Part shown: positions 34,561 to 45,058 of the stretch, piece by piece | How the letters are laid out: each line of letters opens with the position of its first letter | How positions within the stretch are numbered: the stretch's first letter is position 1 | Assembly: GCA_036023115.1 (NCBI GenBank) | Contig: JAYKKT010000079.1 | Location: 12,887,501-12,951,500, forward strand | Direction of reading: 5' to 3' | Length of the DNA: 64,000 nucleotides | From: Brasenia schreberi | Lineage: Eukaryota > Streptophyta > Magnoliopsida > Nymphaeales > Cabombaceae | Notes under the pieces: generated by a model | Databases searched by the model: none | Told to the model about the DNA's origin: nothing | The model's input: only the letters and a program-made list of their open reading frames with translations | Made by a program: the position numbers and the translations under genes

Positions 34561-35299
34561 AGTATGGGATGGAGATATATTTTAGCCTTATACAATTTCA
34601 CATTATGGCAATAGTTGTCTGTAAGGAATCAAAAGAATTTTCAAGATAGAATATCAGCTCTTAGATTGACATTTTTATTTATTGCTTTTAAGAAGACTAA
34701 CTCAATCATGCTTGAATATTTCAACTCTTGGAGTAGCCAAACAATGTCTATATTGGGGATATCACTGTTAAGAGGAATTGAAGAAGATTGCTTCAATCAA
34801 ATCCATTGCAATCATGAGTGTTGAAACCAAAAGGCTTTATAAAGCTTTACTAGAGAATATAGAGTTGGTTCTTTCATTACTTACAATTCACTCTTTGCAA
34901 TTCTATTATGTTGAGGAGTTTTAGAAACTATTTTCTCATGCTTAATGCCATGGTCATTATTTCTTTCACTCTATGATGTTAAGTAGTCTTTGAAACTATC
35001 TTCTCAAGCCTTATGTGGTACCTGCAATACTACTCACCACCATTATCAGTTTGAACACATTTAAGCTTCTTTATTCTTTATTGTCTATCTTTCAACACTT
35101 GTACAAAAGTGTTTAAAGACACCGAGCACTTGGTTTGTAGGCTTCAATGTGAAAGCCCATACTTTTTGAGAGAAATCATTAATAGTGGAGAAGCCGATCA
35201 CATTCCTACAAATATTAATATAATAACTCCTTCTCACCCTAAGGCAGAGCATGTAGACAGTATCCCAAATGTACCACAAGTGTCAATTGTGAATGCTCT
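34561..35299. other. unassigned AT-rich interval
   Basis: No domain recognised. 35090-35290 reads SPYFLREIINSGEADHIPTN and SIPNVPQVSIVNALN. Its position suggests the poorly conserved linker between copia integrase and RT of the adjacent copia-1, but this cannot be shown. Confidence 0.25.
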
Positions 35300-36038
35300 T
35301 AACTAGAAGATGATTAGAGTTCTTTTAAAGCTAGACATGGATCTAGGAGATATTATCTTAATGAGTATATTTTGTCCACAGATACTGGAGAACCTATGTG
35401 CTATAAAAAAGTCATGCAATTTGATTGTAAAGCATAATGGATTGAGATAATGGAATAAGAGATGAAGTCGCTTCATGACAATAGCAGTTATGAGTTGGTG
35501 AAGTTGGTTGAAGGTAAGTAAGAAAGCTCTTAAAAACATATGGATTTTCTGGTTGAAACAATATCAACATATTTTAAGACCTAGGTAAAAGATAAAAGTA
35601 GTAGTGAAAGGCTTCAATCATAAGGAAGTTATTAATTTTGATGAGATAGTTTCTTCTATGGTTAAAATATCTTTTATTCATGTTGTTTTAGACTTAGCTA
35701 CAAGCCTAGATTTGGAGGTGGATCAAATGGATGTGAAGACCGTCTTTTACATGGTGAACTGGAAGAAGACATTTATATGGAACAATTAAAGGGATTTGCA
35801 GTAAAAGGAAAAGAAAAATATATGTTTAAGTTGAAGAAGAGCCTGTATAGTCTAAAGCAAGCTCCAAGGTAATGATACTTTAAATTTGAATGTGTAATAA
35901 AGAAGAAAAGCTACAAGAAGACCTCTTTAGATCATTGTGTATTTGTGTAGAGAATCTTGGATAATGACTTTATAATTCTTTTTGACATGTTGAATTGTGG
36001 GTAAGAACCTCTCAAGAATTGTTAATCTTAAGAAGCAA
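35300..36038 (+). pseudogene. copia-1 reverse transcriptase, N-terminal part
   Basis: Over shifting plus-strand frames: LSTDTGEPMCYKKVMQFDCK, EMKSLHDNSSYELVKL, KVVVKGFNHKEVINFDEI, LEVDQMDVKTVF, EEDIYMEQLKGFAVKGKE and LKKSLYSLKQAPR. These are classic plant Ty1/copia RT motifs. The frame then runs into NLSRIVNLKKQLS exactly where LTR E begins at 36044, and resumes at 49749. Many stops are present. This is the oldest layer of the nest. Confidence 0.9.
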
Positions 36039-36889
36039 CTAAGTGTAAACACCCAAAATTTTCTTTTAAAATTTTTACCTTTTAGGAAATTAGCTATTTT
36101 TGGCAATTTTGGGTTTTCGAATAAAAAAGGTACCCAACGAGTTTGTTTTGGCATCAAAATTTTATGGAAGCTTTAAAATGATGAAAGATTGCTTTCCTTT
36201 CTGAAAATTTCGAATTTGGACAAAATTTGATAAAAGTGACAATTTTGCCCCCAGCAAAGGAAAAATAGGATTTCGTTTCTTTAAAAGATTTCTGTTGAAA
36301 AGTATGTTGAAAATTTAACATTTGAAAAGAAACAGGCATCAAAAACAAAAGTTGACACCTGAAAAGGAAGGTGGGCGTCCAGAAAGGAAAGCGGGCGATA
36401 AAAAGGGAAAGTGAGCTTTCCAGAAAGAAAAACTCATATTTGGAAAGAAATCAATTTCCAGAGGGGAAAGTTGGTATCATCAAAAGAAAGGAAAAGCTGA
36501 AGCAAGAACAATGGCTTCCAAAGAGAAAGGTTTGGTATCGAACGCATTTGGTAACATGTCCATGTTATGTTTGGTTATTAGAGACATGCAATTGATATAT
36601 TGATCGGTATCCATTTTGCATTATGACCTGTTGCTGTTATGTTACTTTGGTGTTGAAAATAATGTTAATGTTCCAACACTCATGGAGGAAGTCCAGCGAG
36701 CATGAAAGTTGGTTTTCAAAAACGTAAACACTTTCATAGTGGGTAGGCATGTAACATGGATTTGCATAACACGTTCATGGCAAGTATGCAGGTAACAGAG
36801 GCTTGCTTAAATACTCTCATAAGTATAATATTAATGGCTTCAGTTGAGATCATCATGTGGGATTGTCTGTTCCCTAGAAATAGCCACTT

Positions 36890-38500
36890 ATTAATGGTTC
36901 ATGCCTCAGTAAAGGCAATTGCTGAAAAATGTGCAGCACAGCGAAGCAACATATTGATTTTGTTAAAACTGTTTCGCTAGAATCTGGACCAGTTCAAGCT
37001 TCAAGAGGGTTCCTGCTGCAATTGTGCATGATCAAACCGAAGCACCAAGAGGCCAACCAACAAAAGGTTCTGAATATGCACCATTGGCCGAAGAGAGATT
37101 CACTCCCTCAAGTGTGGAAGGGATCACAACTCTCGAGATGGTGTTATGCTTGGGAGCTCATGATGTGTAAACTTGGAACTTTTGAATGATAATAATGAGG
37201 CAATATCTCTTGATGGTTCTAGTGCAGCTGCTGAACGGATGAATGAGAGCTGTGATCTAGATGCTATTACGCTTAAGATACAGGAAGACCATCATGGTCC
37301 AGAGCTTCGGGGAGGATCAAAGTTCTTCAATGTACAAAATGTGTCTCAAAGTAGTCCCAGTATAGGTTACAACACCCTCGTACCAGAACAAACCACTATT
37401 GCTGGAACTCATTTGCTTGGGGATGCAAAAAAATCCTGTCAGCAGTATGACCTTCGCCCAAACTTCCAGAAAAGATGTCAACATAGAGTCTGGTCTTGAG
37501 CCATCTACTTCATCATCTTGAAGAATTTTTGAGGTGCCCCACTTTCAATTTTCACGCTCAAATACTTTTCCTGGGCAGATGAGAGTTGCTGATGATCCAT
37601 CGGAAGTCTGCACTTCTATGTCTGAGAAGTCGTCTTGGCTGTGTGCTTCCCAGGATCAAGCTCATCTTTTCTCAGAGGATGCAGAGGGGAGTATATCTGC
37701 AATTAATGATGCATTCCAGCCCCTTAGGAGCAATAAGATCCCAGATAGTTCTTTGTTTCATGCTTCAGGTTCCTACCTTGTGAGCTCTGTGTCTTATGGT
37801 CCCACTGGCACAGTTCCTCGGACTGGTAGTGGCATCTCAGATGCTGGTATCGGGGTAGGAGCTTCTGGATGTTTTCAGCCTGTTGGTCATTTATCGGATC
37901 TCACTGGTGATTTCGACGGCCATATGAAAAGTCTTGCATATGGTCGATGGTGCTATGAGTCTGCCCTGCTTGGGCCAGTGCTTCCTTTCCCCACGGTCCC
38001 AGGCTCCTATTTGCAGAACGGGCAGTCATATGACGGCATTTACCAGCCTTCTCTGTCGAAGCACATATATCGGTATTTGCCTGCAAATGGGATGATGCCT
38101 GGTCTGCCATTCTCTCCCGTTGGCAGTTATTATCATATGAATCCATCTCTAATGTCCGGTGGCTTTGGTCCTGAAGATATACCAAAGCCTAGAGGAACTG
38201 GATCCACTCACAAATTGAAAGGGTGGTATGTTGTGGCTGTTCTTCCTGCAAACGAATGCAGATGGACTCTCAAACAGTCGATCCAGGCAAGGAAAACAGC
38301 AAGTGAGCCAATGAAGGGAATCCATCCTTGGCCCAGCCATCAAGGCACAGTCAATTACCGAATTCAGCACCTTGCCTGTCAAAGCAGTCAGCTGTATTGA
38401 GTTTGGCAAGTTGTCAACCTCTTGCCGAAGTTGCAGCATACCTCCATTTGGAAATTCCTTGCCAGCTCCAAACGATTTCTGCAACTATAGCTGAACCTGG
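36890..38500 (+). pseudogene. PAP/OAS1-type nucleotidyltransferase gene fragment inside LTR E
   Basis: Readable in pieces: EYAPLAEERFTPSSVEGITT, LNDNNEAISLDGSSAAAER (37187-37496), VPHFQFSRSNTFPGQM, then an uninterrupted stretch 37534-38215 with DFDGHMKSLAYGRWCYESAL, MNPSLMSGGFGPEDIPKPRG and TGS. Plant PAP/OAS1 substrate-binding-domain proteins (non-canonical poly(A)-polymerase relatives) have a proline/methionine-rich C-terminal half with a GxFxxH..SL.YG.WCYE segment and a (M/I)PKPRGTGT motif, which this resembles. The N-terminal catalytic domain is absent. The region lies wholly inside the LTR, upstream of its TATA box. The family name is from recognition of these motifs; a different origin is possible. 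Confidence 0.55.
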
Positions 38501-38872
38501 CTACTGTCCCAATTTCAGCCAAGGTCAGTTCCATATTCTTCTAAATAATGTATATCAAACTCAGCAAGAAATCGGAAGGGATGCAGCAGGTCTACCTATC
38601 TTCCTAATTGGAACCAAGTGCAGCCAAGTAAAGAAGCCATCCAAAGGGAGCCGATCAAGGCAAGAAGGAGCAGCAGCCCAAGCCCATCCAAATCCAGCAG
38701 CTGCACTTGCCAATCACGACCAAATCCTGCAAGGAACACCATGCCACAGCAACCTCACCTGCCAATTCCAAAAACTGCCGATTTGGAAGGCCCTCTTCTT
38801 ATCGTATTTCACCAAAAAGAGGTGAGGCAGGTTGCCTTATGTGTGACAGTACCAAAGAGGCATCCTTTGGCC

Positions 38873-38880
38873 TATAAAAG
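38873..38880 (+). promoter_or_regulatory. LTR E TATA box
   Basis: TATAAAAG within CCTTTGGCCTATAAAAGG, matching LTR B at 15320-15327. A purine-rich leader (AAAGAGAGAGATAAAG) starts about 100 bp downstream, before the copia-2 insertion. Confidence 0.65.
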
Positions 38881-39085
38881 GAGCCTCAAGGATGCTTCCA
38901 GATCATCAACCAGCTACTGCAAGACATGAATATGAGAATCAACCACTCACTGCCAAAAACTAATCCGTGATCAGTAGAAAAGAGAGAGATAAAGAAAGGA
39001 AGAGAAGAAGACGAAGAACAGGCCAACCCTCCTCCGTCGTCCGCCGTCCGCCGTCCGACTCGTGGGAGTTCCTCAGTCACGTTAG

Positions 39086-39447
39086 TGAGGGATCGGCACT
39101 TACCTTTCTGTCTTTTGGGTCACCGAAGGTTGAGTGGGCGCAACGGATGGTGATGTCGCGAGGTTTATACACGAGGGCTTGCTCAGACGATTGTATATAA
39201 CTTGGTATATCTATGTGTTTTTGTATATTTCACCTTGTGAAATGGCTGCCTTTTTATAGGCAGTCGCTCCCCCAATCGTCTGGCTTAATCCTCTCGTGGC
39301 TTCCCTCGTCTGGGAGCTGTAATGGATGTCTGTTACCGGATTTTTTGGTAACGATTGTCCGTTACTTTATCCGGCCTTTCCTCAGGTAACGGTTGGATGG
39401 CCAGTCCAGCCATTACTCGAGCCGAGAATGGTCATTTCATTGTAACA
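39086..39447 (-). repeat. copia-2 3' LTR
   Basis: 362 bp; on the minus strand TGTTACAATGAAATG...GATCCCTCA. It contains a TATAAAAA box (39251-39258, minus strand). It matches the 5' LTR except for scattered substitutions and a ~27-bp segment (GGTTGGATGGCCAGTCCAGC and beyond) absent from the 5' LTR. Confidence 0.95.
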
Positions 39448-39457
39448 TCTCCCACTT
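39448..39457 (-). other. copia-2 polypurine tract
   Basis: Minus strand AAGTGGGAGA directly precedes the 3' LTR start TGTTACAATG. This is the expected plus-strand primer position. Confidence 0.75.
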
Positions 39458-39659
39458 GGCCATTCGAGCCAAGTGTATCGACATACTGGTTTTCCTCTCA
39501 CTTTCCAGGGGTTTTCACTAGTTATGTCGATTCCTGATTACTATTGTAATCAGAACCTGTTGTGTGGTTATTTCCCTACACAACAAATCATCCGTTGTAT
39601 GGTTATTTACCTATACAACAACATATCTCAAACCCATGTTTCTAACATGTTTTGAGAAG

Positions 39660-41060
39660 AGTTCTTTCGTTATGCCTTTGGTTAAGGGTCTGCCACCATG
39701 TCTTTCGTTGGCATGTATGAGATGGATATTTCCTTTCTCATAACCATATCATGAACATAGTGGTATTTTATCATTATATGCTTGCTTTTTGAGTAATCTG
39801 CTCCACTCTTAATAAGAGTAATTGCTGTATTGTTATCGCAATAGATAATCACCGGCTCATCTGTTATTTCCAACTTCAAATCACGTATGAAGCGGCTTAT
39901 CTAGACGGCACTTGTTGTAGTCATACAACAAGCAATATACTCAGCTTCCTGTGTATACAATGCTACACAACCCTGTTTCTTACACGCCCAAGAAACAACA
40001 CCACCTCCAAATAAGAATATTTGTCTTGAGGTTGATTTGCTGTCATTTTTGCTCCGAGCAAAGTCAGCGTCTGAGTATCCTACCACTTCCAGTTCATTTG
40101 CTTGAAAACATAGTTTCAAGTCCTTTGTTCCTTTCAGATATCTTAGAATCCTTTTTACAGCTATTCAATGCTGCCAACCTAGATTACTTTGATATCTACT
40201 GACAAGACCAACAACAAAGCTGATATCAAGCCTTATACACAACATAGCATACACTAAGCTGCCAACAGCTTGAGCATAAGGAACATTAGGCTTATCGTCT
40301 CCTTCACTGGGACAATCAACCTTACTTAGTTTCACCCCTTTTGCAACAGGTGTATCTGCACACTTGCATTCACCCATTTTAAACTTCTTGAGGATATAGT
40401 CTATATATCTCTCTTGACTCAGGCATAAGAGTCTAGATCCTCTATCTCGAGAGATCTTTATACCCAGGATATAGGATGCTTCTCCCATATCCTTCATTTC
40501 AAACTTGGAGTTCAACCATGACTTGGTTTTAACAATCATTTCATTGTCATTTCTAGTCAACAATATGTCATTGACATATAATGATAAGATGACAAAGTGA
40601 CTCCCACTGTTCCAAACATAAACATAGTGATCAAGTTTGTTAGCCACAAACCCAAGTTCTATAATGACATTTTGAAAAGTCAAATACCATTGGCGAGGTG
40701 ACTGTTTTAGGCCATATAGGGATTTTTTCAACCTATATACTTTATCTTCTTGGCCTTCAATCACAAATCCTTCGGGATGCTGCATGTATATGATTTCTTC
40801 TAAATCACTATTTAGAAAGATTGTCTTTACATATAACTGATGTAAATTCAAATCATAGTATGCAGATATTGCCGGGATTATTCGTATGGATACAAATTTC
40901 ACAACTGGGGAATATGTCTCAACATAGTCTATCCCTTCTTTTTGTGAAAAACCCTTTGTAACCAATCTTGCTTTAAACTTGTCAATTGTACCATCAACCT
41001 TATATTTCTTTTTCAGAACCCATTTACAGCCTATAGCTTTTCTTCCTTTTGGTATGGGAA
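39660..41060 (-). pseudogene. copia-2 reverse transcriptase and RNase H
   Basis: RT: KAIGCKWVLKKKYKVDGTID (41000-41060), LVTKGFSQKEGIDYVETYSP, YVKTIFLNSDLEEIIYMQ, LKKSLYGLKQSPRQWY and LSLYVNDILLTRND. The active-site YVDD reads YVND and the upstream DVKTAF Asp reads Tyr, so two catalytic Asp are gone. RNase H: GYSDADFARSKNDSKSTSRQ (40080-40119), then a stop near 39901, then IYCDNNTAITLIKSG and SYMPTKDMVADP (39682-39879). The enzyme would copy element RNA into DNA in virus-like particles. Frames are broken at 40165, 39901 and by the LINE micro-insertion at 41053. Confidence 0.9.
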
Positions 41061-41115
41061 AAGGCTTAGTTGTTGTTGTTGTATTTACAGCCTATAGCTT
41101 TTCTTTCTTTTGGTA
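41022..41115 (+). mobile_element. 28-30-bp RTE LINE micro-insertion with target duplication
   Basis: 41053-41082 (TATGGGAAAAGGCTTAG followed by (TTG)n) equals the extreme 3' end of the RTE LINE (10858-10885). It is flanked by a ~33-bp direct repeat of copia sequence, 41022-41054 and 41083-41115, both beginning ATTTACAGCCTATAGC, with one mismatch. A reverse-transcription event therefore copied only the LINE tail. It splits the copia-2 pol frame at the KAIGCKW motif. Confidence 0.95.
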
Positions 41116-42230
41116 AATCAGCCAATTTTCAAACTTGGTTTTTCTCAATAGATTCAATTTTCTCATCCATGGCTTTCTCCCAATCTGTTGCTTCTGATGA
41201 ATTCATTGCTTGCTGATAAGTCAAATTATCAGTCAATTCATCTAAATCTACCGAATTACACACTTCTTCTGAAAGATAAGTGTGATAATCCTTTAAATAG
41301 GATGGAGTGACTCTTGGCCTCTTATGTCCAATTAAGGTATCGGTAGTTTCATGAAGTTCTTCTATGGGCTCAAAAGATGATTGGTCAAAATCTACCAAAT
41401 CATCAACACACTCTTCATTATTTTTCAGGATGTCATTCTTAGAATCTTCTAAGAATTCAACATCTCTGCTTTCAATGAGTCCTTGGTCCTTATGATAAAA
41501 CCGATATCCTTTTGAACCTTTTGGATATCCAATAAATATACACCTCAAGGACCTACTATCTAGTTTATCTCTAGACTGATCAAGGATCTTAACATGTGCA
41601 ATTGATCCCCATCTCCTTAGATGACCTAGGTTGGATTTTCTTCCAAACCACATCTCATACGGTGTAGTGAACACAGCTTTATATGGTACTCTACTGAGCA
41701 CGTAAACAACTGTACTTACCGTTTCTCCCCAAAAGACCCTTGGTAGAGAGGCATCAATAATCATAGACCTTGTCATATTCAACAAGGTTCTATTTAATCT
41801 TTCAGCTACACCATTTTGTTAAGGTATTCTAGGCATTGTATTTTGTTTAGTAATACCAAAGTCTTTACAAAATTTTAAAAATTCTGCTGAGGTATACTCA
41901 CCTCCTCTGTTTGATCTCAAGACTTTGATAGTATGCCCTAATTGATTTTCCACTTCTTGCTTATATTCTTTAAATGCTTCAAGTGTCTCTGATTTATGTG
42001 CTAAAAGATATATATATATATCTAGAGTAATCATCGATAAAGGTTATAAAGTAACCCTTTCCTCGATGTGTCTTTACTCTAAAAGGTCTACATAAATCCG
42101 TGTGAATAATCTCTAACAGGGTTGTTGCCCTTTTTGTTTCCTTGGGAAAGACTTTTCTTGTCATTTTTTCTTGTATGCAAGCTTCACATTTATTGAAAGT
42201 CTTTACCTCAAATCCGAGTAATAAGTCAAA
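41116..42230 (-). pseudogene. copia-2 integrase
   Basis: Minus strand: zinc-finger end KCEACIQEKMTRKVFP, core HTDLCRPFRV and TFIDDYSRYIY, then VLRSNRGGEYTSAEF where the catalytic Asp of LRSDRGGEY is Asn, a stop in place of Gln in TMPRIP(Q)QNG near 41819, then LLNMTRSMIIDASLPRVFWG and the C-terminal YEMWFGRKSNLGHLRRWG...FIGYPKGSKGYRFY. An AT-rich run at 42007-42022 breaks frame after DDYSRYIYI. It joins cDNA to host DNA by family; it is inactive here. Confidence 0.9.
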
Positions 42231-42806
42231 GTTGGATAATTTCCTCAACTTTTCCAGACTTATATAAACAGAAATGACACTTTCAATATAAACAGAAGAT
42301 TGATGACTTTCATTATCGGATAACTTGAACAGTCCATGTTCTACATCAAATTCTCCCGAGAATAAGATTCTCCCATGTTTTCCCACAGTCACCTTGTTAG
42401 GTACAAACCTAACTTCAAAACCTTTCTTTACTAAGGCAGGGACCGAGACCAGATTGCGCCTTATAGATGGCACAATTAATACATCGGTCAGTACAATTGG
42501 TTTGCCTTGTACAAATATCCTAAATGATCCAATACCTAGAACATCTGAGAAAGTATTGTTTCCCATATATACACGATGTTCTCCAGGTTGGTATTCCTTC
42601 AGGTCAATTGCCCCTTCCTTGGTCTTTGAGATATATCTTGTAGCTCCCGAGTCTATCTACCAACCTGTAACTGGGCGGTCTAAGTATAGACATTCTCCAG
42701 GTTGGTATTCCTTTAGGTCAATTGCCCCTTCCTTGGTTTTTGAGATATGTCTTGTAGCTCCCGAGTCTATCCACCAACCTGTAACTGGGCGGTCTAAGTA
42801 TAAACA
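42231..42806 (-). pseudogene. copia-2 protease and linker, with duplicated active site
   Basis: Minus strand reads GWWIDSGATRHISKTKEGAI, then DLKEYQPGEC, then LYLDRPVTGW, a stop, and again IDSGATRYISKTKEGAI, DLKEYQPGEH, RVYMGNNTFS and the linker LTDVLIVPSIRRNLVSVPAL. DSGA is the retroviral-type aspartic protease active site, which matures the polyprotein. It is present twice through a 114-bp tandem duplication, and TGG is mutated to TAG just before the second copy. The frame also changes between gag and protease near 42807. Confidence 0.85.
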
Positions 42807-42808
42807 TT
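42581..42808. repeat. 114-bp tandem duplication over the copia-2 protease active site
   Basis: 42581-42694 and 42695-42808 are head-to-tail copies starting CTCCAGGTTGGTATTCCTT and ending near GGGCGGTCTAAGTATA. They encode 38 codons each (DSGAT...YQPGE) and remain in frame apart from one stop. Confidence 0.95.
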
Positions 42809-43673
42809 ATGAAATTATGCAGATTATATCCTGCTTCTCCGACTGTCCGAGCTGTGGGTTGTTTTCTCCACCTTTCTTGTTGCAACAATCCCTCTTGTAG
42901 TGTCCCATCTTTTCATAATTGAAACACTTGATCCGGGAAGCGGTTTCCTGTGAATTCTTAAAACTTCGACCGCCTTTCTTGTTATTCTTGCCAAACCTTT
43001 TATTTGGTTTCTTTTTTTGGTTGGATTTGGAGCTAGACGCTAACTCATCTTGGACCACTAGCAATTTTTTCCTTTTGTTTTTGAGCATATGTTCTTGCTC
43101 AATTGCTAGCTTTAGGGGCAATTCCGAAAGGTTGATTTCAGGCCCTAACCTTAAGGTAGTGATGATCATATTCCATGATGGAGGTAGACTGTTCAGTATA
43201 GTTGATATCTGCATTAGTTCGGGGATGACTGATTTTGCTACGGCTAAATCCCTAGCCATTACCAGCATATGATTTACATGTTTTACTACATTTTCTCCTT
43301 CTTTCATTCTAAAGGAGTTGTATTTTTGTAGTAGTAACTGTACATGCAACTTTGCAATTGAATCATACTTAGCTGTTAACGTGTCAAACAACTCTTTTGC
43401 AGTCTCAAATTCTTCAAAGACCCTAATCAGGTCATCCTCCATATAAGTTAACATTACAGTTCTTGCTATGGTATCGTCTTTTAGAAATGTTTTATATATT
43501 TCTAACTATTGTTGGTTTGCGTCTGGTGGTGGAGGACGCACTGTTTCCTTTAACACATACTCTACACCTTCTAGTGTTAGAGCTAACGGGATTCTTCTCT
43601 TCCATGTCTGGAAGTTCAGACCGTTTAGTTTTTCTGTTTTTGCCAGTTCGGACACGTATATCCTATAACTCAT
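42807..43673 (-). pseudogene. copia-2 gag
   Basis: Starts MSYRIYVSELAKTEKLNG at 43673 and reads FQTWKRRIPLALTLEGVEYV, then a TAG at codon 56 (43506-43508), then VFEEFETAKELFDTLTAKYD, MARDLAVAKSVIPELMQIST and ILNSLPPSWNMIITTL. These are the UBN2/Retrotran_gag_2 features of plant copia gag. The zinc knuckle reads CFNYEKMGHYKRDC: the second Cys of C-x2-C-x4-H-x4-C is Tyr. About 288 codons including the stop. The start was chosen because it is the first Met in the gag frame. Confidence 0.85.
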
Positions 43674-44734
43674 TTTTGTTTGGCAAAAATATTAAGCAAG
43701 TAGTCTTTCTCTTTCTAAAGGAAATAAGGAAAAACACAGAGCAAGAAACATGTTAACTTAATGCAGAATTGAAAAACTAACAATTTTCCTAAGGTTTTTT
43801 TTTTGTCTCCAAACCCCTAAACGAATACCAAAGGATAAATCTGTAATTTTTACTTATTTGTCCCCTTTTTGTATTTTTGTAAAATCACAAGGACAAACTC
43901 GTAAAATTACTATTTGGTATTCTTGTAAAATTCGCAACTGATCGGGGTTAAAATAGTAATTTTAACTCTCAGGGCGAATCTGTAATTTTTCAAAAGGAAC
44001 AGGGGTAAACCTGTCTTTTGACTGAATGACATAAATGATATTTTCCAAACTAGGTTGGATAATATCGTAAATCAACAACCCCTAGTATTTTTGTATTTTT
44101 CAAAAACAGTCAAGGGGTAAACTTGTCCTTTTACGGTGGCAACTTCGTAATAATAAAAAAGGACTGGGAGTAGTTTTGTCCTTCTCTCTCAAAACCCGAG
44201 GCGGTTTTTTGAAACTATTGGCGGTTGGTGGTTTTCGGAAAACCGTCGACGGTTTTGGAAAACTGTTGGTTTTCCCGTCGTGATTTTCTAAAAATCGTGG
44301 ATTTTTTTTTAATTTATATCGCTATAAAAACAAAAAAATAAAAAAAACAGTTACAGTTTTGGATTTTTCCAAAGAGAGAGAGAGAGGGAGAGAGAGGGGG
44401 AGGGAGAGGGTCGGCCGATGGACGATCGTCGTCGTCCATCGTCGGCTGTCGGTGGGTTCTTCTTCTTTCGAGCACTCCAGCCGACTGCTGGCCGTTCGTC
44501 GCTTGTCGTTTCTGTTTCTCCTTCGGGCTTTTTCCGGCTTGTCGTTGTTTTGCCTTTGGGGCTTTTCGCCGGCTTGCCTCTGGTTTTGCCTTTGGGGCTT
44601 TTCGCCGGCTTCGGCTTGCTGGCCGGATATGCTCAGTCTTTCTTGTCCGACTGCCGACTTCTTTCTGAAAAAATTGTTTCTAACGTATCCCTCCCTCTTC
44701 TTTTGTTTTGCAGGGAACCAGACCCTAATACCAC
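43674..44734 (-). other. copia-2 untranslated leader and primer binding site
   Basis: The leader lies between the 5' LTR and gag. Immediately inside the LTR (44721-44733) the minus strand reads TGGTATTAGGGTCTGG, close to the copia TGGTATCAGAGC primer site for initiator tRNA-Met with C-to-T type differences. The rest is GC-rich near 44400-44700 and AT-rich near 43760-44350, with no coding features I trust. Confidence 0.7.
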
Positions 44735-44883
44735 TGAGGGATCGGTGCTTACCTTTCTGTCTTTTGGGTCGTTGGAGGTGAGTGAGCGCAGTGAATGGTG
44801 ATGTCGCGAGGTTTCCACACGAGGGCTTGCTCAGACGATTGTATGCAATCTGGTATATGTATGTGGTTTTGTACAGTGTTGTC

Positions 44884-45058
44884 CGTATCGCACCGTATCG
44901 TACGATACGGTGCGATACGTATCGTATCGTGGGCCACCACGATACGATACGGGCCCCCGTATCGCAGGTGCGGGCGTATCGCACCGTATCGTGCGATACG
45001 GCCCGTATCGCACGATACGGTGCGTATCGCCCGTATCGTACGATACGGGCGATACGCC
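44884..45058. repeat. 5' subterminal CGTATCG/CGATACG array of hAT copy 1
   Basis: About 18 copies of the 7-mer CGTATCG or its complement CGATACG lie within ~175 bp, often overlapping or face to face (TCGTACGATACG), making the region strongly self-complementary. hAT transposases bind repeated subterminal motifs through the BED finger (family knowledge). A shorter version is at 14900-15020 in copy 2. Confidence 0.9.
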
